Positions 29,556-38,219 of a DNA stretch of 64,000 bases are shown piece after piece. Source of the DNA: Phenylobacterium sp. (GTDB lineage: Bacteria > Pseudomonadota > Alphaproteobacteria > Caulobacterales > Caulobacteraceae); contig NZ_JAUYAF010000019.1 of the NCBI RefSeq assembly GCF_030693625.1, positions 37,312-101,311 on the forward strand, in the 5' to 3' direction. The notes under the pieces were generated by a model that was not told where the DNA came from, ran no database searches, and saw only the letters and a program-made list of their open reading frames with translations. How positions within the stretch are numbered: the first letter of the stretch is position 1; each line of letters begins with the position of its first letter. Position numbers and translations under genes: made by a program.

Positions 29556-30044
29556 ATGAGCTACCAGAGCATGGACCACGCGGGCTGGGTCGAGAATAGC
29601 AACGCCGCCGACAATAAGATGCGGGGCCACCGCAAGGGCTACAGGACCAAGCCCGAGACCCTTGCGCCCTTCCAGGGCCGCGTGATGGACATCCTTGGGA
29701 TGGTCTGCGGCGGCATCTACAACGCCCCGATTTCATGGGACAAGACCGAATGGAATGCCGGCGGCGGGATGTTCGTCACGCTGCGTGACGACGGGTTCTC
29801 GACCTTCGACTTCTACAAGCTGACCGCGCTCGTCTTCCTTTGCCACGAAGCCCGCATCCGGTGCGAGATCTCAGCGAAGGCTCGCGGCTATCTCGAACTC
29901 GGCTTCTGGCAGCGCGGCCACCAGGGCGGCATGGGCCAGCGCCACCCCAATCTGGACGAGGCGGTCACGGCCTTCCGCGCCTACCTGCCGGCCGATCACA
30001 GCATCGTCTACGCCCCCACCGAGGGTGTGAGGGTGGCACCGTGA
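29556..30044 (+). CDS. Hypothetical phage protein, aromatic-rich
   Basis: 162 residues, 49 bases after the previous gene. Rich in aromatic residues: FQGRVMDILGMVCGGIYNAP, WDKTEWNAGGGMFVTLRD, and FDFYKLTALVFLCHEARIRC. Two Cys may be structural. Ends in EGVRVAP. Overlaps the excisionase-like gene by four bases (GTGA), so probably in the same transcript. No known family. Confidence 0.55.
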   Translation: MSYQSMDHAGWVENSNAADNKMRGHRKGYRTKPETLAPFQGRVMDILGMVCGGIYNAPISWDKTEWNAGGGMFVTLRDDGFSTFDFYKLTALVFLCHEARIRCEISAKARGYLELGFWQRGHQGGMGQRHPNLDEAVTAFRAYLPADHSIVYAPTEGVRVAP

Positions 30045-30457
30045 CTAAGGCCGCTTTCGCCCTCGACGCCGACAACCTGCCTCACCGGATGACGGCAGCG
30101 CAGGTATGCGAGTTGGCGCGCTGTTCGAAGGTCACCCTCTGGCGCCGGCGCAAGCTGGACCCCGATTGGCTGGCCCCTGCCCCGCTCCAGCTCGGCAAGG
30201 ATCTCGTATTCGCCCGCGAGGACGTCACCCGCGCCCTCGGATTGACTGGCCCCCAGGAGGGGGTGAAGGATGCCGACCCGCCAGCCCCCACCCCCTACGT
30301 CTTCGACCCTGATGCCGCGCGCGCCTACAAGCAAAGAACTCGGACGGTTCGTCAGCCGCCGCGGCCCGCGAGCGGACGGGACATTTCGCGTGCTGTTCGA
30401 GCTTCCGCCAAGGCTCCGGCCCTCCGGTTGGTTGCCGACAACGCCCCTACCGATTGA
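30041..30457 (+). CDS. Probable excisionase / DNA-binding directionality factor
   Basis: 138 residues from GTG 30041. Residues 15-55 form a MerR/AlpA-type winged-helix: RMTAAQVCELARCSKVTLWR, RRKLDPDWLAPAPLQLGKDL and VFAREDVTRALG. The C-terminal half is disordered and basic. It lies directly upstream of, and overlaps by 188 bases, the integrase gene, the usual place of xis. It would bend attachment-site DNA and steer integrase towards excision. The HTH is clear; the excisionase role is inferred from position. Confidence 0.65.
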   Translation: MTKAAFALDADNLPHRMTAAQVCELARCSKVTLWRRRKLDPDWLAPAPLQLGKDLVFAREDVTRALGLTGPQEGVKDADPPAPTPYVFDPDAARAYKQRTRTVRQPPRPASGRDISRAVRASAKAPALRLVADNAPTD

Positions 30458-31496
30458 GGGGCAGAGGACCGGGGACCTATTCAACCGGGACGAGGTTCTG
30501 CGTATTCAGCGCGACGCCGCCGAGCTCTATCGCCGATACTTGGCCAGCAAGCTGCCATCCGCCCCAAAGCCCCCTGAGCGATCCTTCAAGATCCTGCTCG
30601 ATTCCTGGCTGGACGAAGCTGGCCGCCGGACCCGGCCCAAGACCATGGCCGGCTATCGTCTCCTGGCGAAGGACATCGAGGCGCTCGTAGAGACTGCCAC
30701 GCCGAAGCCTGACGCCGTCCGCCTCACCCGCGACGACGTCAGCCAGATGCTCAGGGCGTTCGATGACCGCCCAACGACAAAATGGCACATCCGGAAGGCC
30801 ATGCGCCTGGTCATGGACCAAGCCGTCGCGAAGGGCTGGCGGCTGGATAATCCAGTCATCGGCGTGAAGCTGAAGATGCCGACCTCGACCGTAAGGATCT
30901 GGGAACAGGCCGACGTCGACGCCCACGCCTGGGCTGCGGTGTGGGTCGGTCAGCCCTGGGTCGCGGCGCTCATTCTCACCGAATGGGAAATAGGCCAACG
31001 GCTCACCGATTGCGTGCTGCTGACGCGCGCCCTGCGGCCCGGCGCGGTCGGGTACGACGCCTCCTGCGGTATGTTCCGCTTTCACCAGTCGAAGACGGCC
31101 GACGGCGAGGGCGGCGGCTATGTCACCATCCAGGTCAGCGAGTACCTCCGAGAGGTCCTGGCGGGGTGCCTGGTGAAGGGCTCGCCGTATCTCTTCCATG
31201 ATGGCGCGACTGGCCGGCCCTTCGCCGACGTCGATCGCCTGAGCCACGTCTTCGAAGAGGTGCGCGCGTTGGTCCTCGCCTCGGGGAACTGGCGCCACCT
31301 GGTGCTCAGAGCCCTACGTCACAGCTGCGTGGTGCAGCTGGCGCGCGCCGGGTGCACCGTGCCCGAGATCGCCTCAATCACCGGCCACAGCATCCAGACC
31401 GTCGCGAAGATGCTCACCGTCTATCTCCCCCGCGATTCCGTGGTCGCGCTCAATGCCCAGCGCAAACGGGGGTTGGTGGCCGGCGAGGCGTCGTAA
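30270..31496 (+). CDS. Tyrosine-type integrase
   Basis: 408 residues. The ATG at 30270 is preceded by AGGAGG with nine-base spacing, so it is preferred over ATG 30312. The arm-binding/core N-terminal part contains RTRPKTMAGYRLLAKDIEAL. Catalytic box I has Arg in WEIGQRLTDC. Box II reads VLRALRHSCVVQLARAG, where the usual His of His-x-x-Arg-His is Arg. The final motif is ITGHSIQTVAKMLTVY, giving His and the nucleophile Tyr. It recombines attP with a tRNA-Arg gene whose remnant starts about 108 bases downstream. Confidence 0.92.
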   Translation: MPTRQPPPPTSSTLMPRAPTSKELGRFVSRRGPRADGTFRVLFELPPRLRPSGWLPTTPLPIEGQRTGDLFNRDEVLRIQRDAAELYRRYLASKLPSAPKPPERSFKILLDSWLDEAGRRTRPKTMAGYRLLAKDIEALVETATPKPDAVRLTRDDVSQMLRAFDDRPTTKWHIRKAMRLVMDQAVAKGWRLDNPVIGVKLKMPTSTVRIWEQADVDAHAWAAVWVGQPWVAALILTEWEIGQRLTDCVLLTRALRPGAVGYDASCGMFRFHQSKTADGEGGGYVTIQVSEYLREVLAGCLVKGSPYLFHDGATGRPFADVDRLSHVFEEVRALVLASGNWRHLVLRALRHSCVVQLARAGCTVPEIASITGHSIQTVAKMLTVYLPRDSVVALNAQRKRGLVAGEAS

Positions 31497-31603
31497 ACGC
31501 GCCCAAAACCGTCTGACCTGCCATGAAAAACTCGAGCAAATTCAAGTAAGCCCAAGAACCCAAAAAGTCTGACGGTCGGAAGTTAAAACAACGTCAGCCA
31601 TTC

Positions 31604-31644
31604 GCTTAGAAGGCAGGTGCTCTATCCAGTTGAGCTAAGGGCGC
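31604..31644 (-). tRNA. tRNA-Arg(UCU) 5' half at prophage junction (attachment site)
   Basis: On the minus strand the first 41 bases of a tRNA-Arg are intact: acceptor GCGCCCT, D stem GCTC/GAGC, anticodon stem CCTGC and loop CTTCTAA (anticodon TCT). Then the sequence departs and no 3' anticodon stem, T arm or acceptor follows in the phage DNA. The crossover therefore lies in the anticodon loop. The rest of 31497-31862 contains no gene. Confidence 0.8.
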
Positions 31645-31862
31645 TTCGTTGGTGCGGACTAGGCGATAGGGCCTTGAGCGCCTGTCCGCAAGCGGCCGGG
31701 CAGGCCTTGGCGGGTAGCGTCTGAAAAACACCACAAAGCACAGGAACCAAAAGTCGTTAATTCATCTTAAGCAATCACCGTGAGTACAAGATGCAGTGAT
31801 TGTAGCTCTCAGATCTCCGCGCGTCGTGGAATCTCACGCCTTAAACAAGGTGGAGCTACACC

Positions 31863-32420
31863 ATGAAACTCTATATTCACGTCATTGCAGCGCTTGCGCT
31901 GGGAACACTGGCATCCGGCTGCGCAACCCAACAAACCGCCCGTCTCGACGCGGCGCAAACCTTGGCCGCAGCGCCGGGTGTGCCGCACAACGCCAGCATG
32001 GAAACCGGCCTGACCTCGCTGCGGTATGGCGACCTCTACACCGCGACGAACCTGCTCGAACGCGCCGTCGCCGCCCGTCCCTCCCTGCGCAACCGGTTCA
32101 ACCTGGCCGTGGGCTACGAGAACACCGCCCGTCGCCGGGAAGCCGCCGAGATCTATCGTGGGCTCGTGCGGGATGGCCAGTATGCCTATCTCGACGGAAC
32201 GTTGAGCGGCGATGGTCCCAGCGCCCCGCGGCGCCGGTTCAATGTGGCGGATGAAGCCCAACAGCGCCTGGCACTGATCGAGAACAGCAGTGCGCCTCAG
32301 CGCACGATCGTCACCGCACGGTCGGCTGAAGAAGCGGCGATTCCCGCCTCGGCCACGGTGGGCTCGCCCCGCGCCCGCATCTCAGACTCCGAAGCCGCGC
32401 GCCTCGACGGTATTTCCTGA
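31863..32420 (+). CDS. TPR-like exported lipoprotein
   Basis: 185 residues after a strong AAGGTGGAG site. Signal peptide ends in LGTLASGC, a lipobox. The mature protein has an N-terminal helical pair (MTGL-type repeat: SLRYGDLYTATNLLERAVAA then LAVGYENTARRREAAEIYRG) typical of two TPR units, and a Ser/Ala-rich tail. Conserved small TPR lipoproteins of this kind occur in Caulobacterales; partner unknown. First chromosomal gene right of the prophage, with its own leader. Confidence 0.75.
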   Translation: MKLYIHVIAALALGTLASGCATQQTARLDAAQTLAAAPGVPHNASMETGLTSLRYGDLYTATNLLERAVAARPSLRNRFNLAVGYENTARRREAAEIYRGLVRDGQYAYLDGTLSGDGPSAPRRRFNVADEAQQRLALIENSSAPQRTIVTARSAEEAAIPASATVGSPRARISDSEAARLDGIS

Positions 32421-32438
32421 ACCCTGGAGCGCCCTGGG

Positions 32439-32744
32439 CTAGTGGGTCCAGGGCTGCTTGCGGTTGAAGGCGAAGTTGTCGGCGTAGGCCTTCACGATGC
32501 GCTTGGCCGGCTTGGGATCGAACAGCTGGAAGGGGATAGCGTGGGCCTGCGCGTAGGCGACCGCGTCCTCCGAGGTGTCGAACGACAGGCGGATCTGGCC
32601 GTCGGTGTCGCGGGTCTGGGTCCAGCCCATCAGCGGGTCTGAGGCCCGGGCGTCCTCGGGCGCGAACTCGAGCAGCCAATCCTTGGTCTTGGCCTTGCCA
32701 GACTGCATGGCGTTCTTGGCCGGACGGTAGATGCGCGCGAGCAT
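32439..32744 (-). CDS. NDUFS4-like complex I accessory subunit
   Basis: 101 residues. [20 protein letters not shown] and WLLEF lead into [20 protein letters not shown] and a helix ([17 protein letters not shown]), then FNRKQPWTH. This matches the alphaproteobacterial homologue of mitochondrial NDUFS4 (ETC complex I conserved region). It stabilises NADH dehydrogenase near its electron-input arm. Length typical. Confidence 0.9.
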   Translation of the reverse strand: MLARIYRPAKNAMQSGKAKTKDWLLEFAPEDARASDPLMGWTQTRDTDGQIRLSFDTSEDAVAYAQAHAIPFQLFDPKPAKRIVKAYADNFAFNRKQPWTH

Positions 32745-32780
32745 GACAGATCCCTGGCGATAAGTCGTTTTGGCCGGTGC

Positions 32781-32857
<77 letters not shown>

Positions 32858-32979
32858 AAAAGCACCGGAGGGCGTGGGATATAAGGCTTTGGCCGTTCCC
32901 GCAAACGATAGGAGGCCGCAGGGCTCGATCCCTCGACCTTTGCCGCCTTCGTCTGTTAGGTTTGGGACGGGGAGCCGGC

Positions 32980-33138
32980 ATGCCGAGATCAAAAACAAAG
33001 TCGAAACGCACCCGGCGCGGCGAGATGCGCAAGCGCGCCCAGTTCTTCGACCGCCACGCCGAACACATCCGTCTGGTGCTGATCGGCGGCGGGGCGATCC
33101 TCGTCGCCACCCTCCTGGCCAAGGTCGTCCTGGGCTAA
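32980..33138 (+). CDS. Small basic membrane protein
   Basis: 52 residues from ATG 32980 with GGAG at good spacing. A strongly basic N-terminus ([18 protein letters not shown]) is followed by a single hydrophobic segment, about residues 29-51 ([20 protein letters not shown]). The positive-inside rule puts the N-terminus in the cytoplasm. No family recognised. It converges on the thioesterase gene, overlapping by four bases. Confidence 0.65.
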   Translation: MPRSKTKSKRTRRGEMRKRAQFFDRHAEHIRLVLIGGGAILVATLLAKVVLG

Positions 33139-33566
33139 CGCGCCCGCCGGTGCATGAGCTTGAACACACCTGAGGCGCGGACCACATCATGGCCGCCGAC
33201 ATAGGCCCGACCCTCCACGAAGGCCACATCGCGGGTGGCGCGGGTGACACGGGCGTCCCCCATCACCCATTCCCCGATCCGGGCCATGTGCAGGAAATCC
33301 ACCGACAGGTGGATGGTCACCGACCGGGTCTGGGTCGCGCGCCAGACGGCGGCGGCCAGCAGGCCGTCCAGGAAGGCGGTCAACATGCCGCCGTGCACCA
33401 GACCCAGTCCATTGGCGTGCCGCTGCTCGGCGAAGAAGGCTTGCTCGGTCAGGCCCTCCTGCTGCTGGACGCGGTGATAATAGGGGCCGTTGATGGTGGA
33501 GAAGTCACCGCGCCCCTGGGACTTGATGAAGCCCTCCGGGGGCGTGATCTCGGCCAGCGCGGTCAT
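33135..33566 (-). CDS. PaaI-family thioesterase (hotdog fold)
   Basis: 143 residues. The hotdog signature [20 protein letters not shown] includes the HGG loop and catalytic acidic residue. It is followed by [20 protein letters not shown]. Acyl-CoA thioesterases of this type act as small tetramers. Substrate is not evident. It overlaps the downstream side of the glutamine cyclotransferase gene by four bases, which suggests one transcript. Confidence 0.85.
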   Translation of the reverse strand: MTALAEITPPEGFIKSQGRGDFSTINGPYYHRVQQQEGLTEQAFFAEQRHANGLGLVHGGMLTAFLDGLLAAAVWRATQTRSVTIHLSVDFLHMARIGEWVMGDARVTRATRDVAFVEGRAYVGGHDVVRASGVFKLMHRRAR

Positions 33567-34354
33567 CGGGCGTCCTTCAGGGGCTTCAGGTCGATTTGGT
33601 AGAGGTTGGGCCAGTACTTGCCGGTGACGAACAGGCGGTCACCCTTCTGGTCATAAGCGATGCCGTTGGCGACGGCGTTGGGGTCCCGGTAGGACAGGGT
33701 CTCGGGCAGGCCGGTCAGGTCGATCCAGCCCTTCACCGCGCCCGTCCCGGGATCGATGCGGGCGATGCGGTTGGTCTCCCAGATGTTGGCAAGGATCTCG
33801 CCCTTCACCCATTCCAGCTCATTGAGCCGGAGCACTGGCCGGCCCTCGGCGGTCACCTTGATCCGCCGGGTCTCGCGCAGGGTCTTAGGGTCGAGAAACC
33901 GCAGGAACGCGGTGCCGTCGCTCATGATCAGGAACTTGCCGTCCTGGGTCAGGCCCCAGCCCTCTCCCGGATAGCTGAAGCTGCCCTTGCGGGCGAAGGT
34001 CTTCAGGTCCCACCGGTAGCCCGTCTCGTGCCGCCAGGTGAGGCTCACGATCTCGGAGCCGAAGTTGACGGCGCCCTCGCCGAACTGGTCCGGAGCGATG
34101 GCGGCCGATTTCAGGACGACGCCGTCCTTCAGCCGGACCTTACGGATCGTGGATCGGCCCAGCCATCCGGTGCTCTCGAACATGAAGCCGTCGAGATAGA
34201 ACAGGCCCTGGGTGAAGGCCCGGGGGTCGTGGGGATAGGTGGCGCGCACCTCATAGCCCTGGACCGGCAGGACCGCGGCGGCGGGGCTGCCCACCATGAC
34301 AGCGGCGAAGGCCATCGCCGCCAGCCATAGCGGCCTGAAGGACAAAGACGACAA
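33563..34354 (-). CDS. Glutamine cyclotransferase, exported
   Basis: 263 residues. Signal peptide with FRPLWLAAMAFAAVMVGSPA. The mature part is a five-bladed propeller-type Gln_cyc protein: AFTQGLFYLDGFMFESTGW, FGEGAVNFG, GWGLTQDGKFLIMSDG, LNELEWVKGEILANIW and YDQKGDRLFVTGKYWPNLYQ. It converts N-terminal Gln to pyroglutamate in exported proteins. Full length for the family. Coupled to the thioesterase gene. Confidence 0.9.
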   Translation of the reverse strand: MSSLSFRPLWLAAMAFAAVMVGSPAAAVLPVQGYEVRATYPHDPRAFTQGLFYLDGFMFESTGWLGRSTIRKVRLKDGVVLKSAAIAPDQFGEGAVNFGSEIVSLTWRHETGYRWDLKTFARKGSFSYPGEGWGLTQDGKFLIMSDGTAFLRFLDPKTLRETRRIKVTAEGRPVLRLNELEWVKGEILANIWETNRIARIDPGTGAVKGWIDLTGLPETLSYRDPNAVANGIAYDQKGDRLFVTGKYWPNLYQIDLKPLKDAR

Positions 34355-34421
34355 GCCGGCCTCCCTGACTAGGACAGTCAGCTATCCTTTGGGGGAGGCT
34401 TGCGGCCTAGGCAAGGCGGGC

Positions 34422-35057
34422 TCAGGCCATGCCTATGGATTCCAGTTCCGCCACCACCAGGCCCTTGGGCCCCTCGGCGAAGCGAACCATGACGTCGTCC
34501 CCCGGCTGCAGGTCCTCGATGCCCGAGCGGCGCAGGGTTTCGATATGGACGAAGATGTCGCCGGGCTCGCCGTCCCGCACCACGAAGCCATAGCCCTTGG
34601 CGCGGTTGAACCACTTGACCTTGGCGCGCTCCAGGGGGCCTCGCGCCTCCGGCGCCGGACGTGAACTGCGGGCGGGGAAACCGCTCGCCTGCCGGTCGAA
34701 GCCCCCGTTGTGGCGATCGAAGCTGTCGCGGTCGCGTCGGAAGCCGTGATCCTCACGCGGCCGACGCTCAGCTGGGGGGGGCGCAGAGCTCTCGTCGAGG
34801 TCCACCACTTCCGACACCTGCCAGCCCTTGGGGCGACGGATGACGTCGCAAACAATGATGGCGCCCTCCAGGGCGTGTTCACGCCCCGAGTTCCTCAACG
34901 ATGTCACATGTAGGAGTACATCTTTCAGGTCGGTCTGGCCCGGATCGTCAGGGACGATGAACCCATAGCCCTTACCTGCGTCGAACCACTTGATCCGCCC
35001 ACTGATCCGCACAGCATCCTCGTGCGAATCTACACTCTCGAATTCGTAACCAGACAT
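34422..35057 (-). CDS. Double cold-shock-domain protein
   Basis: 211 residues with two cold-shock domains: first at residues 19-85 ([19 protein letters not shown]), second at 142-208 ([19 protein letters not shown]). Between them is a disordered Arg/Ser/Phe-rich linker. Each domain keeps its KWFN/D-x-GKGYGFI RNA-binding strand and later FVH/LLH motif. Such two-domain proteins are known from Caulobacter, where they matter in stationary phase or at low temperature (established for CspC/CspD). Upstream lie two hairpins and tRNA-Glu. Confidence 0.9.
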   Translation of the reverse strand: MSGYEFESVDSHEDAVRISGRIKWFDAGKGYGFIVPDDPGQTDLKDVLLHVTSLRNSGREHALEGAIIVCDVIRRPKGWQVSEVVDLDESSAPPPAERRPREDHGFRRDRDSFDRHNGGFDRQASGFPARSSRPAPEARGPLERAKVKWFNRAKGYGFVVRDGEPGDIFVHIETLRRSGIEDLQPGDDVMVRFAEGPKGLVVAELESIGMA

Positions 35058-35151
35058 TTGCCCCTCTGGCCCGATCTCCCAATCCCTACGGATACTGGCC
35101 AGTCATAACACTGTTCTCGTAACAGGAGAGCCGTCAATGGGGGTTTTTCAG

Positions 35152-35192
35152 CCAAATGCACGCATTTGGTGTGTTTCTCGCGCTTTGCGCGA
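35152..35192. repeat. Two tandem perfect hairpins
   Basis: CCAAATGC/GCATTTGG (35152-35159 and 35162-35169, two-base loop) and TCGCGC/GCGCGA (35178-35183 and 35187-35192, three-base loop). They lie between tRNA-Glu and the start of the double cold-shock gene, both on the minus strand. Either end-of-tRNA transcript signals or structured leader of the cold-shock mRNA, which in other bacteria senses temperature. No T-run follows, so a rho-independent terminator is not clear. Confidence 0.45.
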
Positions 35193-35242
35193 TGGATTGG
35201 CGCCGAGCCTATGTCGGCTGCCCTTCTGAGGGCGAATTCGCG

Positions 35243-35317
35243 TGGCAGTCCCTAGGGGAGTCGAACCCCTCTCTCCAGGTTGAAAACCTGGCGTCCTAAC
35301 CGATAGACGAAGGGACC
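35243..35317 (-). tRNA. tRNA-Glu(UUC)
   Basis: Minus-strand cloverleaf: acceptor GGTCCCT/AGGGACT, anticodon stem-loop CCAGG-TTTTCAA-CCTGG (anticodon TTC), T stem GGGG/CCCC with TTCGACT loop. Encoded CCA at 35245-35243. Confidence 0.96.
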
Positions 35318-35409
35318 GCAGCGGCGAAGGGCGGCTCTATATCTGCGTTCCTGGGGGTGTGCAAGCGCACTGACCACGACTTGTCGCAGTTCACCACAAT
35401 GGCCGCGCT

Positions 35410-37215
35410 TCACCCCACCCGACGCAGGTCGGCGACGTCCTCGATCTCCAGCTCGACGCTGGATCGGCCTTGCCAGTCATCGGGCTTCAAGCGACCGACG
35501 ATATGCAATCCGCCGCCCTCGGCCAGCAGGCGCGCGCCGATCTCCGTGCCCTCGGATCGCCAGGCCACGGCCTTCAGCTTGCCGCCGGTGCGGTCGGTCA
35601 GGGTGACCCGCACATGCCCCCCCTTGAGCGCCATGGCCCGCTCCACGCGGACATCGGAGAGGGCGAAGACCGGCTCAGGGTTGCCGGGGCCGAAGGGGGC
35701 CATCCGCTGGAAGCTCTCATACAGCGCCCGGTCGGCGCCGCCGGTGGTGATCAGGGCGTCGATGTCGAGGCCGTCCTCCGCCGCGGCGACCTCGCTTTCG
35801 TCGGCGAGGCGCTCGCAGAGAAAGGCGCGCAGCTCGGGAATCGTGTCGGGCTTGACGCTGAGGCCCGCGGCCATAGCGTGGCCGCCCCCGGCGATCAGCA
35901 GGCCCTCCTCATAGGCGGCCTGGACGGCCCGGCCGAGGTTCACCCCGGGCTGGGACCGGCCCGAGCCCTTGCCGACATTGGCCGCACGGTCGACGCCGAT
36001 CACCATCACCGGCTTGCGATAGCGCTCCCGCAGGCGCCCGGCGACGATGCCGATGACCCCAGGGTGCCAGTCGTCGGCCGACACGAGCAGCACCGGCAGG
36101 TCGGCCTGATTGCTCTCGCGCTCGATGATCTGGACGGCCTGCTCCAGCACCTCGCGCTCGACTTCCTTGCGCGAGGCGTTCAGGGCGTCGAGTTCGGCGG
36201 CCAGGTCGGCGGCCTCGCGGGGGTCGTCAGTGGCCAGCAGGCGCGCGCCCAGGTCGGCGCGGCCGATGCGGCCGCCCGCGTTGATTCGGGGCCCCAGCAC
36301 GAAGCCCACATGGAAGGCCGTGGCCGGCCCCTGGCTCTTGGCCACGTCCAGCAGCGCCTTGAGGCCAGGGTTGCGCCAGCCGGACATCACCTTCAGGCCC
36401 TGGGAGGCCAGGGCACGGTTGAAGCCCACCAGCTGGGTGACGTCGCAAATGGCGCCCATGCAGGCCAGGTCCAGCCATTGGCGGATATCGGGTTCGGGCC
36501 GCTCGGGCGTGAACAGGCCCTGGCGGCGCGCCTCGCGGTTCAGTGCGGCCATCAGAACGAAGGTGACCCCAGCGGCGGCCAGCACCCCCTGCCCCGACCC
36601 GCAGCCCGGCCTGTTGGGGTTCACCAGCGCCGTGGCGGGGGGAACCTCATCGCCGCGCATCAGGTGGTGGTCGATCACCACCACCTCCAGCCCGATCTCA
36701 ACGGCGTAGGTCACCGCCTCCATGGCCGCGGCGCCGCAGTCGACAGTGATCACCAGCTCGACGCCCTCGTCCTTCAGGCGGCGGAATGCGGCGGGGGACG
36801 GCCCGTAGCCCTCGGTGATGCGATCGGGGACGTAGATGCGCAGGGGCGCGCCCATCGCCCGGGTCCAGCGCACCAGCTGGGCGGCGCTGGAGGCCCCGTC
36901 CACGTCATAGTCGGCGAACACCGCCATGGGGCGGCCCTTGGCGACGGCGTCCACCAGGATGGTGGCGGCCTTGTCCATGTCCATGAAGCTGGACGGGTCG
37001 GGGAACAGGGCCTTCAGGGTCGGATTGAGGTAGTGCTCGCCCAGGCCGTCCTGCACGCCACGCGAGGCCAGGGCCCGCGCCAGGGGCTCGGGCAGGCCCA
37101 GCGCCATCTCATGGCGGCGCACGGTCTCGGGATCGGCGGCCCGTTCGCGCCACAGCCGGCCGCTGAGCGACTTGGTGACACCCAGATAGCCCGCCGGGGT
37201 GGAGCCGTCAGCCAT
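35410..37215 (-). CDS. recJ: Single-strand-specific 5'-3' exonuclease RecJ
   Basis: 601 residues from ATG 37215, which overlaps the glpX stop; a GTG one codon earlier is possible. DHH-family motifs are in order: VFADYDVDGASSAAQL (about residue 97), VDCGA, and VIDHHLMRGDEVPPATALVN (the DHH motif, about residue 182). The DHHA1 motif GGHAMAAGLSV is in the C-terminal third, then the RecJ OB domain. RecJ resects 5' single strands in recombination and mismatch repair. Full length. Confidence 0.95.
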   Translation of the reverse strand: MADGSTPAGYLGVTKSLSGRLWRERAADPETVRRHEMALGLPEPLARALASRGVQDGLGEHYLNPTLKALFPDPSSFMDMDKAATILVDAVAKGRPMAVFADYDVDGASSAAQLVRWTRAMGAPLRIYVPDRITEGYGPSPAAFRRLKDEGVELVITVDCGAAAMEAVTYAVEIGLEVVVIDHHLMRGDEVPPATALVNPNRPGCGSGQGVLAAAGVTFVLMAALNREARRQGLFTPERPEPDIRQWLDLACMGAICDVTQLVGFNRALASQGLKVMSGWRNPGLKALLDVAKSQGPATAFHVGFVLGPRINAGGRIGRADLGARLLATDDPREAADLAAELDALNASRKEVEREVLEQAVQIIERESNQADLPVLLVSADDWHPGVIGIVAGRLRERYRKPVMVIGVDRAANVGKGSGRSQPGVNLGRAVQAAYEEGLLIAGGGHAMAAGLSVKPDTIPELRAFLCERLADESEVAAAEDGLDIDALITTGGADRALYESFQRMAPFGPGNPEPVFALSDVRVERAMALKGGHVRVTLTDRTGGKLKAVAWRSEGTEIGARLLAEGGGLHIVGRLKPDDWQGRSSVELEIEDVADLRRVG

Positions 37216-38168
37216 CACACCGGCCGTTTCATCCGCACTTCGCGCACCGTCTGGGTGGCGGAGTTCATGACGATGGTGTGGGTGTGAACGAAGCCGTCCT
37301 CATAGTGGACGCCGTCCAGCAGGGCGCCGTTGGTGACACCGGTGGCGGCGAAGATCGCGTCGGCTCTGACCATCTCGTGCAGATCATATTTGCGGTCGAA
37401 ATCGGTGATGCCGATCCGCTTGGCCCGGGCCTTCTCGTCGGCGTTGCGGAACACCAGCCGACCCTGGAACTGCCCGCCGACACACTTCAGCGCCGCACAG
37501 GCCAGCACGCCCTCCGGCGCGCCGCCCTGGCCGAGATAGAGGTCAACGCCGGTAGAGGGGTCGGCCGTGTTCATCACGCCCGCCACGTCGCCGTCGGTGA
37601 TCAGGTAGATGCGCGCACCCACCGAGCGGACGCTGGCGATGATCTCGGCGTGGCGCGGACGGTCCAGGATGCACACCGTGATCTCGCTGGGGTCGACGCC
37701 CTTGGCCTCGGCCAGATCCTCGACGTTCTGGGCCGGGGTCTTGTCGAGATCGATGATGCCGGCCGGATAGCCGGGTCCGCAGGCGATCTTGTCCATATAG
37801 GTGTCGGGCGCGTTCAGCAGGGTGCCCTTGGGCGCCCAGGCCATGACCGCCAGCGCATTGGCCATCGCCTTGGCGGTCAGGGTCGTGCCCTCCAGGGGGT
37901 CCAGGGCGATGTCGATCTTGGGGCCCTTCCCCCGTCCGACCTTCTCGCCGATGTAGAGCATGGGGGCTTCGTCCCGCTCGCCCTCGCCGATCACGATCTC
38001 GCCGTCGATATCCAGGTCGTTCAGGGCCGTGCGCATGGCGTCCACCGCCGCCTGGTCCGCCGCCATCTCGTCGCCCCGGCCCACCAGTTTCCAGGCGGCG
38101 ATGGCGGCGATCTCGGTCACGCGAACAGCGTCGATCACCAGACCGCGATCGAGGATTTCGGAACTCAT
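37215..38168 (-). CDS. glpX: Class II fructose-1,6-bisphosphatase
   Basis: 317 residues from ATG 38168, chosen over GTG 38174 because AGGAG is correctly spaced to the ATG. GlpX signatures: GEIVIGEGERDEAPMLYIGE, IDIALDPLEGTTLTAKAMA, and YLGQGGAPEGVLACAALKC. Acts in gluconeogenesis, hydrolysing fructose-1,6-bisphosphate. It sits between hom and recJ, with a short gap to hom and an overlap with recJ. Complete with all metal-binding acidic residues visible. Confidence 0.96.
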   Translation of the reverse strand: MSSEILDRGLVIDAVRVTEIAAIAAWKLVGRGDEMAADQAAVDAMRTALNDLDIDGEIVIGEGERDEAPMLYIGEKVGRGKGPKIDIALDPLEGTTLTAKAMANALAVMAWAPKGTLLNAPDTYMDKIACGPGYPAGIIDLDKTPAQNVEDLAEAKGVDPSEITVCILDRPRHAEIIASVRSVGARIYLITDGDVAGVMNTADPSTGVDLYLGQGGAPEGVLACAALKCVGGQFQGRLVFRNADEKARAKRIGITDFDRKYDLHEMVRADAIFAATGVTNGALLDGVHYEDGFVHTHTIVMNSATQTVREVRMKRPV

Positions 38169-38219
38169 GGACACGTCTCCTGCCGGAATCCGGCATAGCC
38201 GGCGACTATCTTGAGATTC

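Larger units (their letters stand above)
1..31604. mobile_element. Integrated tailed prophage, left end outside window
   Basis: Recognisable phage modules fill this stretch: terminase, portal, capsid and tail genes on the minus strand, a CI/Cro-type switch, ERF/YqaJ recombination genes, and an excisionase-like gene plus tyrosine integrase at the right end. The right boundary is placed where a tRNA-Arg sequence stops matching tRNA structure (31604). The left boundary is not visible because the tape-measure gene runs off base 1. Long-tail morphology (siphovirus-like) is inferred from the tail-tube and tape-measure genes with no sheath gene in view. No structural gene looks broken, so the element could be functional; lysis genes are not in view. 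Confidence 0.95.

Noticed and set aside
35470-37287. Very long plus-strand frame (605 codons) opposite recJ and glpX
   Set aside because: It is the antisense shadow of two clearly recognisable minus-strand genes, caused by high GC; no family resemblance, His/Gly/Ala-heavy composition and no plausible start context.
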